Notes: generated by a model not told the origin, from the letters alone. 64,000 nt of DNA from Terriglobia bacterium (GCA_020073605.1 JAIQEW010000003.1:1-64000), one strand, 5' to 3'. Shown: positions 35,487 through 44,840, counted from the stretch's first letter. Made by a program: numbers and translations.

Positions 35487-36380
35487 TCAGGCCGTCAACT
35501 TTTGAAATGTTAATACCGGTGCCGTAATCATATGACGTAGAGTGTCCATGAACAAATCGGAGTTATCTCGGCGATTGAAGCGGAAAGCCATCTCCGTGCA
35601 ATAGGCTTGAAGATGCTTCGCGCTAACACGGTGCCAACTGCCCATGATGCCGCGCTTCAAAAGAGAGAAAGCGGACTCAACGGTATTAGTATAGGTGTCG
35701 CCCTTGACATAGATGCGAAGCTTGTGCCGAATTGTCTTGTGTCTGCCGTCTTTCCGAATGTGCTTGGCCGCGCCCTTGTAGGCGTTCCAATCGTCGGTGT
35801 ACAGGATGTCCACGTCTTCGCTGATGTTCTCGCGGATGTACTTCCCAAGCGTTCCACTCCGCGCATCCTTGGCATGGAAGAAACGGAGTTCGCCACCGCG
35901 CTGACGGATGCCGATTACAGTTTCTTTTCCCTTATGGAGAGAGTTCTTACCTTGCCACCAATTCTTGCCGCCGATGAAGGTTTCATCCATTTCTACTTTG
36001 CCGTCGAGCATGGGCCTCTGAGATTCGATCATTGCGTGTCGGATACGATGGCAGAGATACCATGCCGTCTTGTAGCTTCCGAGTCCGAGCGTGCGCTGAA
36101 TCTGACAGGCCGACATGCCCTTCTTCGCTTCACACAGGAGCAAGGTAGCCAGAAACCATTTCGTCAGCGGCAAGTGGGAATCGTTGAAGATCGTGCCAGC
36201 GGTCACGGTGAACTGGTAGTCACACTGTTTGCAGTAGTAGAGCGTCTTTTCGGTTTCGAGTTCGATAGCGTCCATCTTGCATCGCGGGCAGCGGACACCT
36301 TCGGGCCAGCGGAGCCGCACAAGCATCTCGCGGCACTTCTCGTCAGTCGGGAACATCGTGTTTACGTCAACTAGGTTCAT
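35487..36380 (-). CDS. IS1595-family (ISXO2-like) transposase
   Basis: A 297-aa DDE-type transposase starting at ATG 36380 with GAGGC 5 bases upstream. It has an N-terminal zinc ribbon (CPRCKMDAIELETEKTLYYCKQC), TAGTIFNDSHLPLTKWF, and the catalytic domain with DETFIGGK, LYTDDWNAYKG and the TVESAFSLLKRGIMGSWHRV motif. These match the ISXO2-like domain of IS1595 transposases. The reading frame looks intact. Terminal inverted repeats could not be identified by eye, so the element limits are open. Confidence 0.88.
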   Translation of the reverse strand: MNLVDVNTMFPTDEKCREMLVRLRWPEGVRCPRCKMDAIELETEKTLYYCKQCDYQFTVTAGTIFNDSHLPLTKWFLATLLLCEAKKGMSACQIQRTLGLGSYKTAWYLCHRIRHAMIESQRPMLDGKVEMDETFIGGKNWWQGKNSLHKGKETVIGIRQRGGELRFFHAKDARSGTLGKYIRENISEDVDILYTDDWNAYKGAAKHIRKDGRHKTIRHKLRIYVKGDTYTNTVESAFSLLKRGIMGSWHRVSAKHLQAYCTEMAFRFNRRDNSDLFMDTLRHMITAPVLTFQKLTA

Positions 36381-36392
36381 GGGAGCCTCACA

Positions 36393-36518
36393 ATGGAAAA
36401 GGGTCGGAAGCACATGCTGAAACGGGTACCAACTAGGAAGTTGCTCGCATCCATCAAAAAGGACTTGCGGCAAGCAATCAGGGCGTCCGCTTCTGCCGCT
36501 AAGCCTAAGAAGGGTTGA
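36393..36518 (+). CDS. Short, strongly basic peptide (41 aa), uncertain
   Basis: ATG 36393 is preceded by GGGAG 7 bases upstream, and the frame ends at TGA 36516-36518. It encodes 41 residues, of which about 13 are Lys, Arg or His, ending KPKKG. It diverges from the transposase gene with only 12 bases between their starts. No family was recognised; it may be a nucleic-acid-binding passenger peptide or a chance frame. Confidence 0.3.
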   Translation: MEKGRKHMLKRVPTRKLLASIKKDLRQAIRASASAAKPKKG

Positions 36519-36621
36519 AGGTTATGTCTCACAAGCCAAATGATAGGCTAGAGCCTAGCTTTTGTCAAGTGAATAAGCATGAGAAACCGTCGCAAGTGCC
36601 TGAAAATAAAGGATCGCGTCC

Positions 36622-38886
36622 TTGTCTAATCGACACAAATCCGAGGGTCGCCTGATCGCCGTTTTCAAGGCGGTTCTGCTCGCCGCGCTCGTCGTGGGCT
36701 TCGGCGCGGCGCCCGCTCTTGCGGCGCCCAAGCCGGCAAAATCGCTCACGGTTGAGCGCATCTATGGCGCGCCGAACCTGGGCGGTTATCTGACTCAGGG
36801 CATCGAATGGAGCCCCGACGCGAAGCGCATCTCGTATCTCGAGCGCAAAGGCTCGAGCGTCGAAATGTGGACGATGGACGCGGCGACGGGCGCGCGCAAA
36901 GTCCTCGTGAAGGCAAGCACGCTCCAGGACGTGATGCAGCCCGAAAAAGCGAGCGCGATTCAATCAACCGGCCTCGGCCGAGTGCAGGCGGAAAAGTACA
37001 TCTGGTCGCCCTCGGGCGACGCGCTGCTCTTCATCGGCAGCACCAACCTGGTGCTCCTCGATCTGAAAACGATGGCGGCGAGGCCGCTCGTTCGCGGCGA
37101 CGCTGCGGTCGAAGATCCGAAATTCTCGCCCGACGGCAAGTGGATCAGCTTCGTGCGCGGCTCGAATCTCTGGGTCACGAGCCTCGCATCCGGCGAGACA
37201 AAGGCGCTGACCACCGGCGGCAGCGAGGAAATTCTCAAGGGCCAGCTCGACTGGCTCTATCCCGAAGAGCTCGACGCGACGACGGCCTACTGGTGGTCGC
37301 CCGATTCCTCGAAGATCGCGTACTACGAAATGGACGAGCGGCCGGTGACGCGCTACCCGATCATGGACATGAGCTCGCCGGTCGGAGCGATGGAGTACAC
37401 GCGCTTCCCGCAGGCGGGCGAGGCGAATCCGATCGTGCGCGTCGGCGTCGTCCCGGTAGACGGCGGCGAAACGAAATGGATGGACTCCGGCGCGGATACC
37501 GACGTCTATCTCCCGCGCGTCGTCTGGCTGCGGGATGGCCGCCGCGTCGCGATCGAGCGCCTCAATCGCGCGCAGAACCGCCTCGACCTGCTGTTCGCGG
37601 ACGCCGCCACCGGCGCTTCCGAAACCATCCTCACCGAGAGCGACAAATACTGGATCAACATCGCGGACGACCTTCACTTTTTCTCGGACGGCAAGCGCTT
37701 CCTCTGGTCGAGCGAGCGCACCGGGTTCCGCCACTACTATCTCTACGATCTCTCTGGAAAACAGCTCGATCAGTTGACGAGCGGCGATTGGGGAATCACC
37801 GGCAACGGCGGATTCGGTCCCGGCTCGGCGAGCCATCCGGCGGTCGATGAGGCGCGCGGCTTCATCTACTTTCTCTCGAACCGGGACGATGTCTGCGGCA
37901 CGCAGCTCTACCGGCTTTCCATGCAGGACAAGAGCATCGCGCGGATCACGCGCGAGGACGGCGCTCACGGCGTCCTGATCGCGCCCGACGCCTCGGCGTT
38001 CGTGGACACGTACTCGAACGCGATGACGCCGCCGCGCCAGGATCTCGATCGCATGGACGCATCCCGCATCGCGGCGATCAATGAAAACAAAGTGTCAGAG
38101 CTGAGGGATTACCACCTGTCGCCCGTCGAATTCCTGAACCTCTCCGCGGACGACGGCACCAGGCTCTACGCGAGCGTCATCAAGCCGCCGGCCTTCGATC
38201 CTTCGAAAAAGTATCCCGTGCTGATCGACGTGTACGGCGGGCCGCACGTCCAGAACGTGCGGAACGAATGGGACGGCGCCGAATTCCTGTGGCTCGAGAT
38301 GATGGCGGAGAAAGGCTACATCATCTTCGCGCTCGATAATCGCGGCTCCTACGCGCGCGGCCACGCGTTTGAGACGCCGGTGTATCACCAGTTCGGCAAG
38401 GTCGAACTCGAAGACCAGCTCACGGGCGTGAAGTATCTGAAGTCGCTCGCGTACGTCGACGCCTCGCGCATCGGCATCTGGGGATGGAGCTACGGCGGCA
38501 CGATGACGCTCGAGGCGATGTTCAACGCGCCGGATGTTTTCAAGGCGGGCGTCGCGATCTCGCCCGTGAGCGATTGGCGGCTCTACGACACGACTTACAC
38601 TGAGCGCTACATGGGCCGCCCGCAGGACAACCTCGACGGTTACGTGAACGCGTCGCCCGTCAATCAGGCCGCGAAGCTCAAGGGCAAGCTGATGCTCGCG
38701 CACGCGACCGGCGACGACAACGTCCACTTCACGAACACCTCGGAAGTGATCAACGAGCTGATCCTTGCCGGAAAGTATCCCGCCGGCCTGATGATTTTTC
38801 CCGGCCGTGGCCACGGAATGGGAGACTTGTCGGCGCGCATCGCGCTCTTCCGGGGAGTCACGGAATTTCTGCTGAATAACCTCTAG
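36622..38886 (+). CDS. Secreted S9B dipeptidyl-peptidase IV-like enzyme
   Basis: A 754-aa secreted serine peptidase starting at TTG 36622, with AAGGA 8 bases upstream, and a signal peptide ending AAPALAAPK. The N-terminal beta-propeller (about residues 60-480) has WSPDAKRISYLER-type blades and the DPP-IV glutamate motif region DWLYPEELDATTAYWWSPD. The C-terminal alpha/beta-hydrolase has the nucleophile Ser in GWSYGG, Asp in ATGDDNVHF and His in GRGHGM. It should remove dipeptides, often X-Pro, from peptides in the periplasm. Confidence 0.92.
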   Translation: MSNRHKSEGRLIAVFKAVLLAALVVGFGAAPALAAPKPAKSLTVERIYGAPNLGGYLTQGIEWSPDAKRISYLERKGSSVEMWTMDAATGARKVLVKASTLQDVMQPEKASAIQSTGLGRVQAEKYIWSPSGDALLFIGSTNLVLLDLKTMAARPLVRGDAAVEDPKFSPDGKWISFVRGSNLWVTSLASGETKALTTGGSEEILKGQLDWLYPEELDATTAYWWSPDSSKIAYYEMDERPVTRYPIMDMSSPVGAMEYTRFPQAGEANPIVRVGVVPVDGGETKWMDSGADTDVYLPRVVWLRDGRRVAIERLNRAQNRLDLLFADAATGASETILTESDKYWINIADDLHFFSDGKRFLWSSERTGFRHYYLYDLSGKQLDQLTSGDWGITGNGGFGPGSASHPAVDEARGFIYFLSNRDDVCGTQLYRLSMQDKSIARITREDGAHGVLIAPDASAFVDTYSNAMTPPRQDLDRMDASRIAAINENKVSELRDYHLSPVEFLNLSADDGTRLYASVIKPPAFDPSKKYPVLIDVYGGPHVQNVRNEWDGAEFLWLEMMAEKGYIIFALDNRGSYARGHAFETPVYHQFGKVELEDQLTGVKYLKSLAYVDASRIGIWGWSYGGTMTLEAMFNAPDVFKAGVAISPVSDWRLYDTTYTERYMGRPQDNLDGYVNASPVNQAAKLKGKLMLAHATGDDNVHFTNTSEVINELILAGKYPAGLMIFPGRGHGMGDLSARIALFRGVTEFLLNNL

Positions 38887-38999
38887 GGCAACTTCCGCTC
38901 ATGCAACCCCAGGTATCCGGAATCGCTCCAATAGAATGGGCTGGGAATTCGGCAAAGGCTCCAGGACGCTTCTCATCCGGCAGCGAAATTACTTTGAAA

Positions 39000-39917
39000 A
39001 TGTTTGCCACAACTCGAGCGAGTCTAAAGAAATTGGCCGCGTGCGCCTTGGCGGCATTCGTGTTCTGCGCGTCGTATTCCATTGCAGCGCGACCCGCGGC
39101 AGCGGAGAACGATGCGGCGGAATCGCCGGGCGTGGTGGCCGCGCCTCCCGCCGGAATGCTCGACGCCGGCTTCCACGAACTCTATCAGCTGAATTTCCAG
39201 GGAGCCCGTGCGCAGTTTCTCTCTTACCAGAAAGCGCAGCCGCAAGACCCCCTCGGGAAGGCGGCGGAAGCGGCCAGCTACCTCTTCGAACAGTTCAACG
39301 CCAAGGGAGTCTTCACCTCGGCGTTCTTCCTGGACGATGAAAAGCTGCTCGGCGGCGTGGACGGGAAGCCTTCGGAAAACCGCAACGAAGCGTTTCTTGA
39401 CGCGAACCGCCGCGCCCGCGAAATGGCGCGCCAGTGGTTGCAGTCGAATCCTCGCGACGCGCACGGCCTCCTGGTTCTCACGCTCACCGATGGGATGGAA
39501 GCCGATTACGTTGCGCTGATCGAGAAGAGGCAGCTCGCAAGCCTGAGCCTGATTCGCCAGGCTGAAAGCGAAGCCAAGAATCTCCTGGCAGTCGATTCTT
39601 CAGCGCAGGACGCCTACGTCGCTCTCGGCGCGGGCAACTACATCCTCGGATGCCTGCCGGCCTATAAGCGCGCGTTCCTGTGGCTCGGCGGCATGCACGG
39701 CGATCGCGCCCGGGGAATCCAGCAGATGCAACTCGCCGCCGAGCACGGCCATTATCTTCAGCCCTACGCGAAAATCCTGCTGGCGCTCGCCCTCGAGCGC
39801 GAGCATCAGACGGATCGTGCGCGGGTGATCTTTTCCGGCCTCGCGAGCGAATTTCCCGCGAATCCGATTTACGCCCGCGAGCTCGCCCTGCTTGGCCGCG
39901 CCGCAGGCAAGCCGTAA
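39000..39917 (+). CDS. Secreted helical-repeat (TPR-like) protein
   Basis: About 305 aa from ATG 39000, which opens a clean signal peptide (LKKLAACALAAFVFCASYSIAARPAAA). The mature protein is all-helical with TPR-like pairs (GFHELYQLNFQGARAQFLSYQKAQPQDPLGKA, AEHGHYLQPYAKILLALALEREHQTDRARVIF). An ATG at 38901 would add 33 residues that hide the signal peptide. It may be a periplasmic scaffold. It ends 16 bases before the convergent DUF4139 gene. Confidence 0.7.
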   Translation: MFATTRASLKKLAACALAAFVFCASYSIAARPAAAENDAAESPGVVAAPPAGMLDAGFHELYQLNFQGARAQFLSYQKAQPQDPLGKAAEAASYLFEQFNAKGVFTSAFFLDDEKLLGGVDGKPSENRNEAFLDANRRAREMARQWLQSNPRDAHGLLVLTLTDGMEADYVALIEKRQLASLSLIRQAESEAKNLLAVDSSAQDAYVALGAGNYILGCLPAYKRAFLWLGGMHGDRARGIQQMQLAAEHGHYLQPYAKILLALALEREHQTDRARVIFSGLASEFPANPIYARELALLGRAAGKP

Positions 39918-39933
39918 GCCGCGGCGCCGCGCG

Positions 39934-41427
39934 CTACCACTTCACGCGGACGCGATAATCGAGCGTCGACGTGCCGTCCTTCACCACCGGAATCGTGAAC
40001 CCGATCGTCGTGGCATCGAGCTTGGTCCATTTGAAGTTCGAGTTCACCACGTCCCAGTCGCCGCCGATCGGCTCGCGGACTTCGACGCTCACGGGGCCGT
40101 CCTTGTGGTTCCGCAGAGTGATCTGGTACTCCAATTCGTAGAGGTTGCTGGCGAGCTTCTTGTAGTCCATCGTCTTGCGCTCGCACACGACGTCGAACGC
40201 GTTGCCGACGTAGATGCGTAGCGTTTCATCCTTCGGCGTGTGCGTGATCGCATCTTCGCCGGCGAACTGCACGCCGCCCTTTGAATCCGCCTGATAGACG
40301 CGCACGGTTCCGGCGGGTAGCGGCATCCCGAGGCTGGATTTTTCGTCATTCTTGAAGCGGTAGAAGACCATCACGGACTGCGGGATGGCGTTCCCGATGC
40401 CCTGCGGATTGCGGTAGTAATAGGGCTGGCCCTCGACTTGAAGGTATTTCTCGACGGGCACTCCGGTCCCGGTAAGAAGGCTGATCTGCTTTGATTCTTT
40501 GTCCTGAATCGAAGTGCGCCGCTGCAGCGTGTAAAGGTGATACTCCGAGAATCCCTCCTGCTGGAATTGCGGAGCGGCCGCCTTAGCAACTCTGTCCGCA
40601 ACCATGGATTCCATCAGCACTCCCCGCGCTTGCTCGGCGCGGTGGACTTCGCCGGCGACGAGTTGCAGTTTCGCGTTCGTGTACGCAGCGCCGCTGTTGT
40701 TCACCAGCGTCACCCAGCCGTCGAGGTCCGCGGTCTTCTCGTCGCGCGCAACCGTGAGCACGTAGTCCGCGTTCCAATTCATGTTGCTCGTCAGGTAGGA
40801 AGCCTCCACGCGCTGGGCGTCCGCGCCGCGATTCTCGAGCGTCCAGACGAGCGTCGGGCGGCTGTAGAGATTGTTGGGTAGATCGGGGAAGCGGTAGGAA
40901 TCGGCGCCCATGCCCGTGACGATTTCATCGCCGATCTTCCAGACGGGCCCGTTGTTGTAAGCGAGCAGCAGCGCCTTCGTCTGCACCCACCTTGTCGACC
41001 CGCTGTCGGTTTCCGGGCGCACGAGGGTCAGCTCGCGCCCGACGTATTTTTGCAAAAGCTTCTGCGGATCGAGCAAGTCGTATTCGTAATTCTGCTCGAC
41101 GACGCTCAGCTTCGCGGGATCGGTGAGCGAGCGGAAGTGCACGGTGGCGGGATTGATCGACGCCGCGACATCCTCGAAGCGCAGCGGGAAAACGCCGGGC
41201 TGCAAGCGAATCTGGCGGACGTCGCGCACGAGCGCGAGATTCGAGTTGTACACCGTGACGGAAAGATCGGTCTGATCTTTCTGAGTGGTCGTGGCGGCAT
41301 CCGTTTTCGCCTGCTGTCCGGCGGCTCCCGCCGCGCGGGCCTGCTTCAGTTTTCCTGCGAGCGGCAGGAGCAGAACGATTGCCGCCAGAAAGGCCGTGCC
41401 GGTGATTCGTGCGCTGCGTGTGGACAT
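39934..41427 (-). CDS. Secreted DUF4139-domain protein
   Basis: About 497 aa, starting at ATG 41427 with GAGGAGG 5 bases upstream, and a signal peptide (FLAAIVLLLPLAGKLKQARAAG). The mature part has SVTVYNSNLALVRDVRQI at its start and a long beta-rich DUF4139 region (PTLVWTLENRGADAQRVEASYLTSNMNWNADYVL, VVCERKTMDYKKLASNLYELEYQITLRN). The biochemical role of the domain is unknown; this is a common acidobacterial exported protein. Confidence 0.85.
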   Translation of the reverse strand: MSTRSARITGTAFLAAIVLLLPLAGKLKQARAAGAAGQQAKTDAATTTQKDQTDLSVTVYNSNLALVRDVRQIRLQPGVFPLRFEDVAASINPATVHFRSLTDPAKLSVVEQNYEYDLLDPQKLLQKYVGRELTLVRPETDSGSTRWVQTKALLLAYNNGPVWKIGDEIVTGMGADSYRFPDLPNNLYSRPTLVWTLENRGADAQRVEASYLTSNMNWNADYVLTVARDEKTADLDGWVTLVNNSGAAYTNAKLQLVAGEVHRAEQARGVLMESMVADRVAKAAAPQFQQEGFSEYHLYTLQRRTSIQDKESKQISLLTGTGVPVEKYLQVEGQPYYYRNPQGIGNAIPQSVMVFYRFKNDEKSSLGMPLPAGTVRVYQADSKGGVQFAGEDAITHTPKDETLRIYVGNAFDVVCERKTMDYKKLASNLYELEYQITLRNHKDGPVSVEVREPIGGDWDVVNSNFKWTKLDATTIGFTIPVVKDGTSTLDYRVRVKW

Positions 41428-41632
41428 AGCTTCCTCCTCGTTACTTAGACACCGCTCGAAAGCGGTCCGGTCAGAGCGGGAAACGAATCCGGGGGACGGG
41501 ACGCGGTTCGGCCGGGGAGCCGGGAAGTCATGCATGGATGATAGCCGGACGGGGCGTCGGGGTTGTATGTGCGTGGAGAGCAGTTTCCGTTATACTACCG
41601 GGGCAGCGTTTCCTGCACGCTCGCATTGCCGC

Positions 41633-41727
<95 letters not shown>

Positions 41728-41844
41728 GTCAACAAAATTTTTCCAGTGTTATTGGAAAATCCTGAATCATCAGGAGCTTAGCTGTTTTCGTTTCTTCCGC
41801 TACAGTCTCTCCAGTCTCCCTATTTCCCTCTAATCGCCACTTTT

Positions 41845-41865
41845 TTCGAGCTAAATTCGAGCTAA
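41845..41865 (+). repeat. Left arm-type integrase sites of element 1
   Basis: Two tandem copies of TTCGAGCTAA at an 11-base period, 118 bases inside the left core. The identical 21-base pair of units occurs at 52765-52785 near the right end. Arm-type sites bound by the integrase N-terminal domain are the likely role. Confidence 0.7.
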
Positions 41866-41988
41866 ATGTCGCAGCCCGCAAAGCAGGGGCGGCGATGTTG
41901 CGGTACTTGCGCGGCTGCTCGACGCGGGGACGGAGATACGCGTGTCGCAGCGCGATGCAACGATGGTTGAGCGTACAATTAGCACAGC

Positions 41989-42291
41989 GTGACCAATTCT
42001 TCATTCGAAGAAACCCTGATCGAAGTCTGGCATCAAGCCCTCGTCGAGAACGCCACGGTCGTCGAACTGGACGGCAGCCGCTACCCTGCCCGGCGCACTC
42101 CCAAGCGCGGCTTGCGGCAGGTGGACTTCGTGTTCGACGGCAGCGAGATTCGCGGACTTGAGCAGAACCCTGAGACGAAATCCGAGTGGGCGAAGCTGGC
42201 GCGGTCTGGAAAGAAGGTGATGCAGTTCCTTAGCGAGGAACGGTACGTGGCGGTGGTGGTAGATGGAAAAGTGAAGCTGTATGGGACATGA
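41989..42291 (+). CDS. Conserved small hypothetical protein (100 aa)
   Basis: The frame opens at GTG 41989, ten bases after a TACAAT -10-like box, so the message may be almost leaderless. The protein has a beta-alpha pattern (ATVVELDGSRYPARRT, RQVDFVFDGSEIRGLEQNP, KKVMQFLSEERYVAVVVDGKVKLYG) ending in a short beta-hairpin. It has no signal peptide. It is the first gene of element 1 after the tRNA. No function can be assigned. Confidence 0.65.
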   Translation: MTNSSFEETLIEVWHQALVENATVVELDGSRYPARRTPKRGLRQVDFVFDGSEIRGLEQNPETKSEWAKLARSGKKVMQFLSEERYVAVVVDGKVKLYGT

Positions 42292-42321
42292 GAAATGCCA
42301 ACGGAACCGAGCAGAGTTCTT

Positions 42322-42469
42322 ATGCCGAGATGCGCGGTCCAGCACTACACCATCGCCGACATCGCGAATGCTTGGGAGACTCAGCGAAAACAGTATCCGC
42401 AAACTTTTTAGAGACCAACCGACATTGCTTAATGAAGCTTCCCCGACTCGGCAGGATATTGCGCCATGA
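42322..42469 (+). pseudogene. Frameshifted small helix-turn-helix protein
   Basis: One frame from ATG 42322 reads HYTIADIANAW. A second frame then continues LSENSIRKLFRDQPTLL, to a TGA at 42467-42469. Together these make the HTH core of a small DNA-binding family common in acidobacterial elements (YTIAEIAKAW plus a recognition helix SEDTIRRLFRDEPGVL, recalled, not searched). The frames differ by one base near TGGGAGACTC, so a single-base insertion probably broke the gene. It overlaps the 3' end of the convergent gene by 41 bases. Confidence 0.5.
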
Positions 42470-43217
42470 GTCCTTGAACTTTCCATTTCCCCGACGCCTT
42501 GCTCATCAAATAGACCTGCGCTCCCTCCTCCAGTAGCGAGCCATCCGCCTTATAGCGCCGATAGCGAACGCTAAACAGCACGCGGGTCGGAGAAAGCAAC
42601 GAGATACGAGCATGGGAAAGATCGGCTCGGCTCGTCTTGTAACCTCGGGCATCAAGAGGTTCGCGGGCACTGCGATAGAAGTTGATGACTTCATCCGGGG
42701 TTTCAAACACAGCAGTGACGCCATCCGACCATCGGAAAAAGGGAACTTGGACCAGATCGCGGATTTGGTCGTAGTCCTTGTTCACGAACGCCTGCGAATA
42801 TGCCTGCCACGCCTGCTCGATCTCTTGGCGGCTTGTCTCGTTCCACCTTACCTGACCTGCGACTACTGAGGACGAGATTAGGACGAGTGTCACCAAACCG
42901 AACGTCGTTCGCAACATGGCGACTGCATTCCACAGCCAATACATTTTGACAACAGGCGGGCAGTTCACGCGGCTTACGGCGATTCGTCCGTGAAGAAAAG
43001 CGCGACCGTCCGTGTCGAAGCAGCTTTCCCCTTTGGAGAAAATGGGGTTTCCGTTCGGGCTGCGTTCTATTGCTCGCTCCGCGTCTTCCTCCGTGCCACC
43101 GATCAGTCTTTGCATTGCCTCCCAAGCGTCCTTAGTGGGTTGGTCAAAGGACTCCAACGCTTCAGCGTATGCTTCTGCGAGTTCGCGACGCAATGCCTGA
43201 CGCTCGTCACACTCCAT
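42429..43217 (-). CDS. Hypothetical protein with C-terminal NTF2/SnoaL-like domain
   Basis: ATG 43217 has GGAGGG 5 bases upstream. About 262 aa result. Residues 1-90 are soluble and helical (ALRRELAEAYAEALESFDQPTK). A hydrophobic stretch (TTFGLVTLVLISSSVVAGQ, about residues 105-122) looks like a signal peptide. The rest (QEIEQAWQAYSQAFVNKDYDQIRDLV, FRYRRYKADG-like strands, WKVQGLMAQ) is an NTF2-like fold. An internal signal-like segment suggests two genes fused by loss of a stop, or that the exported protein starts at ATG 42944 or 42917. Confidence 0.6.
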   Translation of the reverse strand: MECDERQALRRELAEAYAEALESFDQPTKDAWEAMQRLIGGTEEDAERAIERSPNGNPIFSKGESCFDTDGRAFLHGRIAVSRVNCPPVVKMYWLWNAVAMLRTTFGLVTLVLISSSVVAGQVRWNETSRQEIEQAWQAYSQAFVNKDYDQIRDLVQVPFFRWSDGVTAVFETPDEVINFYRSAREPLDARGYKTSRADLSHARISLLSPTRVLFSVRYRRYKADGSLLEEGAQVYLMSKASGKWKVQGLMAQYPAESGKLH

Positions 43218-43239
43218 ACGATCCCTCCATGCAGCGACG

Positions 43240-44022
43240 CTATTGCCTGACCGCCGTATAGCGACCGATTTTCCCGGTGACAGCATCCTTGGATTGGATT
43301 GTCATTCGCTTCCCGTCAGGAGCGACGGTCATCCTCGTGACTCTCAAGGTTTTGCCGCCGTGCTTGTCGATTTCCTCGAAGGAGTCCTTATTCAGCAGCC
43401 TGACGGAGACGAAATCGATGCCGGAGTCGCCCTTGTACGGCGCATCGGTGCCGTCGAACCTTGCCGTGAACGATTGCCCGGTCGGTCGCGTCATCTCCAA
43501 ACTGCCTTCTCGCACCTTCAGTGTCAGTAGCAAAAACTTGTCTGCGACGTTCTCCAATTTCGACATCCGCCAAGAACCAGAGATCAGGTGCGATCCCGGC
43601 GGCCCTTTCGCAATTCTGGCGAAAATAAACTTCGTGTACACGGGGACGCCCTTCCGCTTTTCCCCGTTTGGAAATTCGTCCGTGACCGTGTTGCCGTCCC
43701 GAGAGACCGTGAAGGTCTCGTCGCTCACCACCTTGCCGTTTGTCTTTTCGATTTCACGGATGGTCCGGGCGTCCACAACCGTGACGCTAATTGTGTCGTA
43801 GGACTGCCCGGTGACTCGCTGATCCCGTCCATCCGCCTTCACTCTGATCGGCGGAACACACGATTCGCAGCGGTATATTCCGTCCTGAACCAGCCAGACG
43901 TCAGGGTTGGAAGCTGGTGGCGTGCTGAGTTCAATTTTCCAAGTGCCGTCGAACGCGATTTGTGCCACTGCAACAGCGGCGAAGGAGAGCAGGAGCAACG
44001 GAACCAGAGCAAGTTTTGCCAT
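43240..44022 (-). CDS. Secreted beta-rich hypothetical protein
   Basis: A 260-aa exported protein with signal peptide MAKLALVPLLLLSFAAVAVAQ. The mature part is built of two similar beta-rich segments (TWKIELSTPPASNPDVWLVQDGIYRCESCVPP, then GSWRMSKLENVADKFLLLTLKVREG), each followed by strands in a lipocalin-like pattern such as FTVSRDGNTVTDEF and MTVAPDGKRMTIQ. Similar proteins are common in Acidobacteriota; their function is unknown. It lies 22 bases upstream of the NTF2-like gene on the same strand. Confidence 0.65.
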   Translation of the reverse strand: MAKLALVPLLLLSFAAVAVAQIAFDGTWKIELSTPPASNPDVWLVQDGIYRCESCVPPIRVKADGRDQRVTGQSYDTISVTVVDARTIREIEKTNGKVVSDETFTVSRDGNTVTDEFPNGEKRKGVPVYTKFIFARIAKGPPGSHLISGSWRMSKLENVADKFLLLTLKVREGSLEMTRPTGQSFTARFDGTDAPYKGDSGIDFVSVRLLNKDSFEEIDKHGGKTLRVTRMTVAPDGKRMTIQSKDAVTGKIGRYTAVRQ

Positions 44023-44047
44023 CAATGGGATGTCCGATGGATGCCGA

Positions 44048-44428
44048 CTATTTCGTGCAGTTCTGACGTGCCATCTTCTGAGCCATCGCCATCAGAAGAC
44101 TCCGCTGCTGATCATTGAGCCGCGAGAGCACTCTCGCGAATGCATGTAGCTCGCGCCGTTCGTCACCGTTTGCGCCCCAGAGGTTCTCGGCACGTTCGAT
44201 GACGGGCAGCTTCGGCTTCTGCGGCTGCCCGTCGCCGTCCAAGAAAAGTTTGTACATCGGGACTTCGAGCGCCCTCGCGTACTTTTCCAGAGTTTCGATG
44301 GAAGGCACCGTATGCCCGTTCTCGACGCGAGAGGTATAGCAGCGGAGGCAGCCCGTCCGCTTCTCGATGTCGCCTTGGCTGAGGTTCTTGGATTCGCGGA
44401 GTTCTCGCAGGCGCTCGCCGATGACCAT
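44048..44428 (-). CDS. XRE-family helix-turn-helix regulator
   Basis: A 126-aa DNA-binding protein. The N-terminal XRE HTH (about residues 4-60) reads IGERLRELRESKNLSQGDIEKRTG, then YTSRVENGHTVPSIETLEKYARALEVPMYKLF. A helical C-terminal tail (HAFARVLSRLNDQQRSLLMAMAQKMAR) probably dimerises. In a mobile element it is a candidate control protein for excision or maintenance genes. Confidence 0.88.
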   Translation of the reverse strand: MVIGERLRELRESKNLSQGDIEKRTGCLRCYTSRVENGHTVPSIETLEKYARALEVPMYKLFLDGDGQPQKPKLPVIERAENLWGANGDERRELHAFARVLSRLNDQQRSLLMAMAQKMARQNCTK

Positions 44429-44623
44429 TGGCGCTCAGCCTACACGAATCGTTGCGCTCAATCAAAGAGTCGAGCCTCCTTGATCTCGAAACGAAGGGAA
44501 GATCGGGTAGACCTCTCATCTCCTTCGCAAGTGGCTGACTCGGGGCTGCTGGTCAGTTGGCGGTGGAACCTCAAGGTCTAGTCCCAACGGCCTATTGCCC
44601 GATGTATGCCTGTATGGCACTAT

Positions 44624-44773
44624 ATGGTCATGAAGCGGACAGCCCTCTTCCTCAAAGAGGAGCAGATCAAGAAGCTACAAAAGCTGTCCGACAAGACAGG
44701 CGCTCCGGTAGCGGAACTCGTCCGGCGTGCGATTGATCGGTACCTACAGGAAAGAGCAAAGGAACTGAAATAA
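44624..44773 (+). CDS. Small ribbon-helix-helix (CopG-like) protein (49 aa)
   Basis: The frame from ATG 44624 (or 44630) to TAA 44773 encodes 49 aa. A beta strand TALFLKEEQIKKLQKLSDKTG is followed by PVAELVRRAIDRYLQERAKEL, the classic RHH layout (strand, helix, turn, helix). RHH proteins bind operators as dimers and often act as antitoxins, but no toxin frame adjoins it. No clear ribosome site was seen. Confidence 0.65.
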   Translation: MVMKRTALFLKEEQIKKLQKLSDKTGAPVAELVRRAIDRYLQERAKELK

Positions 44774-44840
44774 GCGGGACGACCCGGTGCTATCAACACC
44801 GAGTCATCCCTGACCACAGCAACCTGTTTAGGAGGCTGCA

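Noticed and set aside
36543-36560. TAGGCT/AGCCTA inverted repeat as a terminal repeat of the IS1595 copy
   Set aside because: The loop is only two bases and no matching copy was found on the other side of the transposase.
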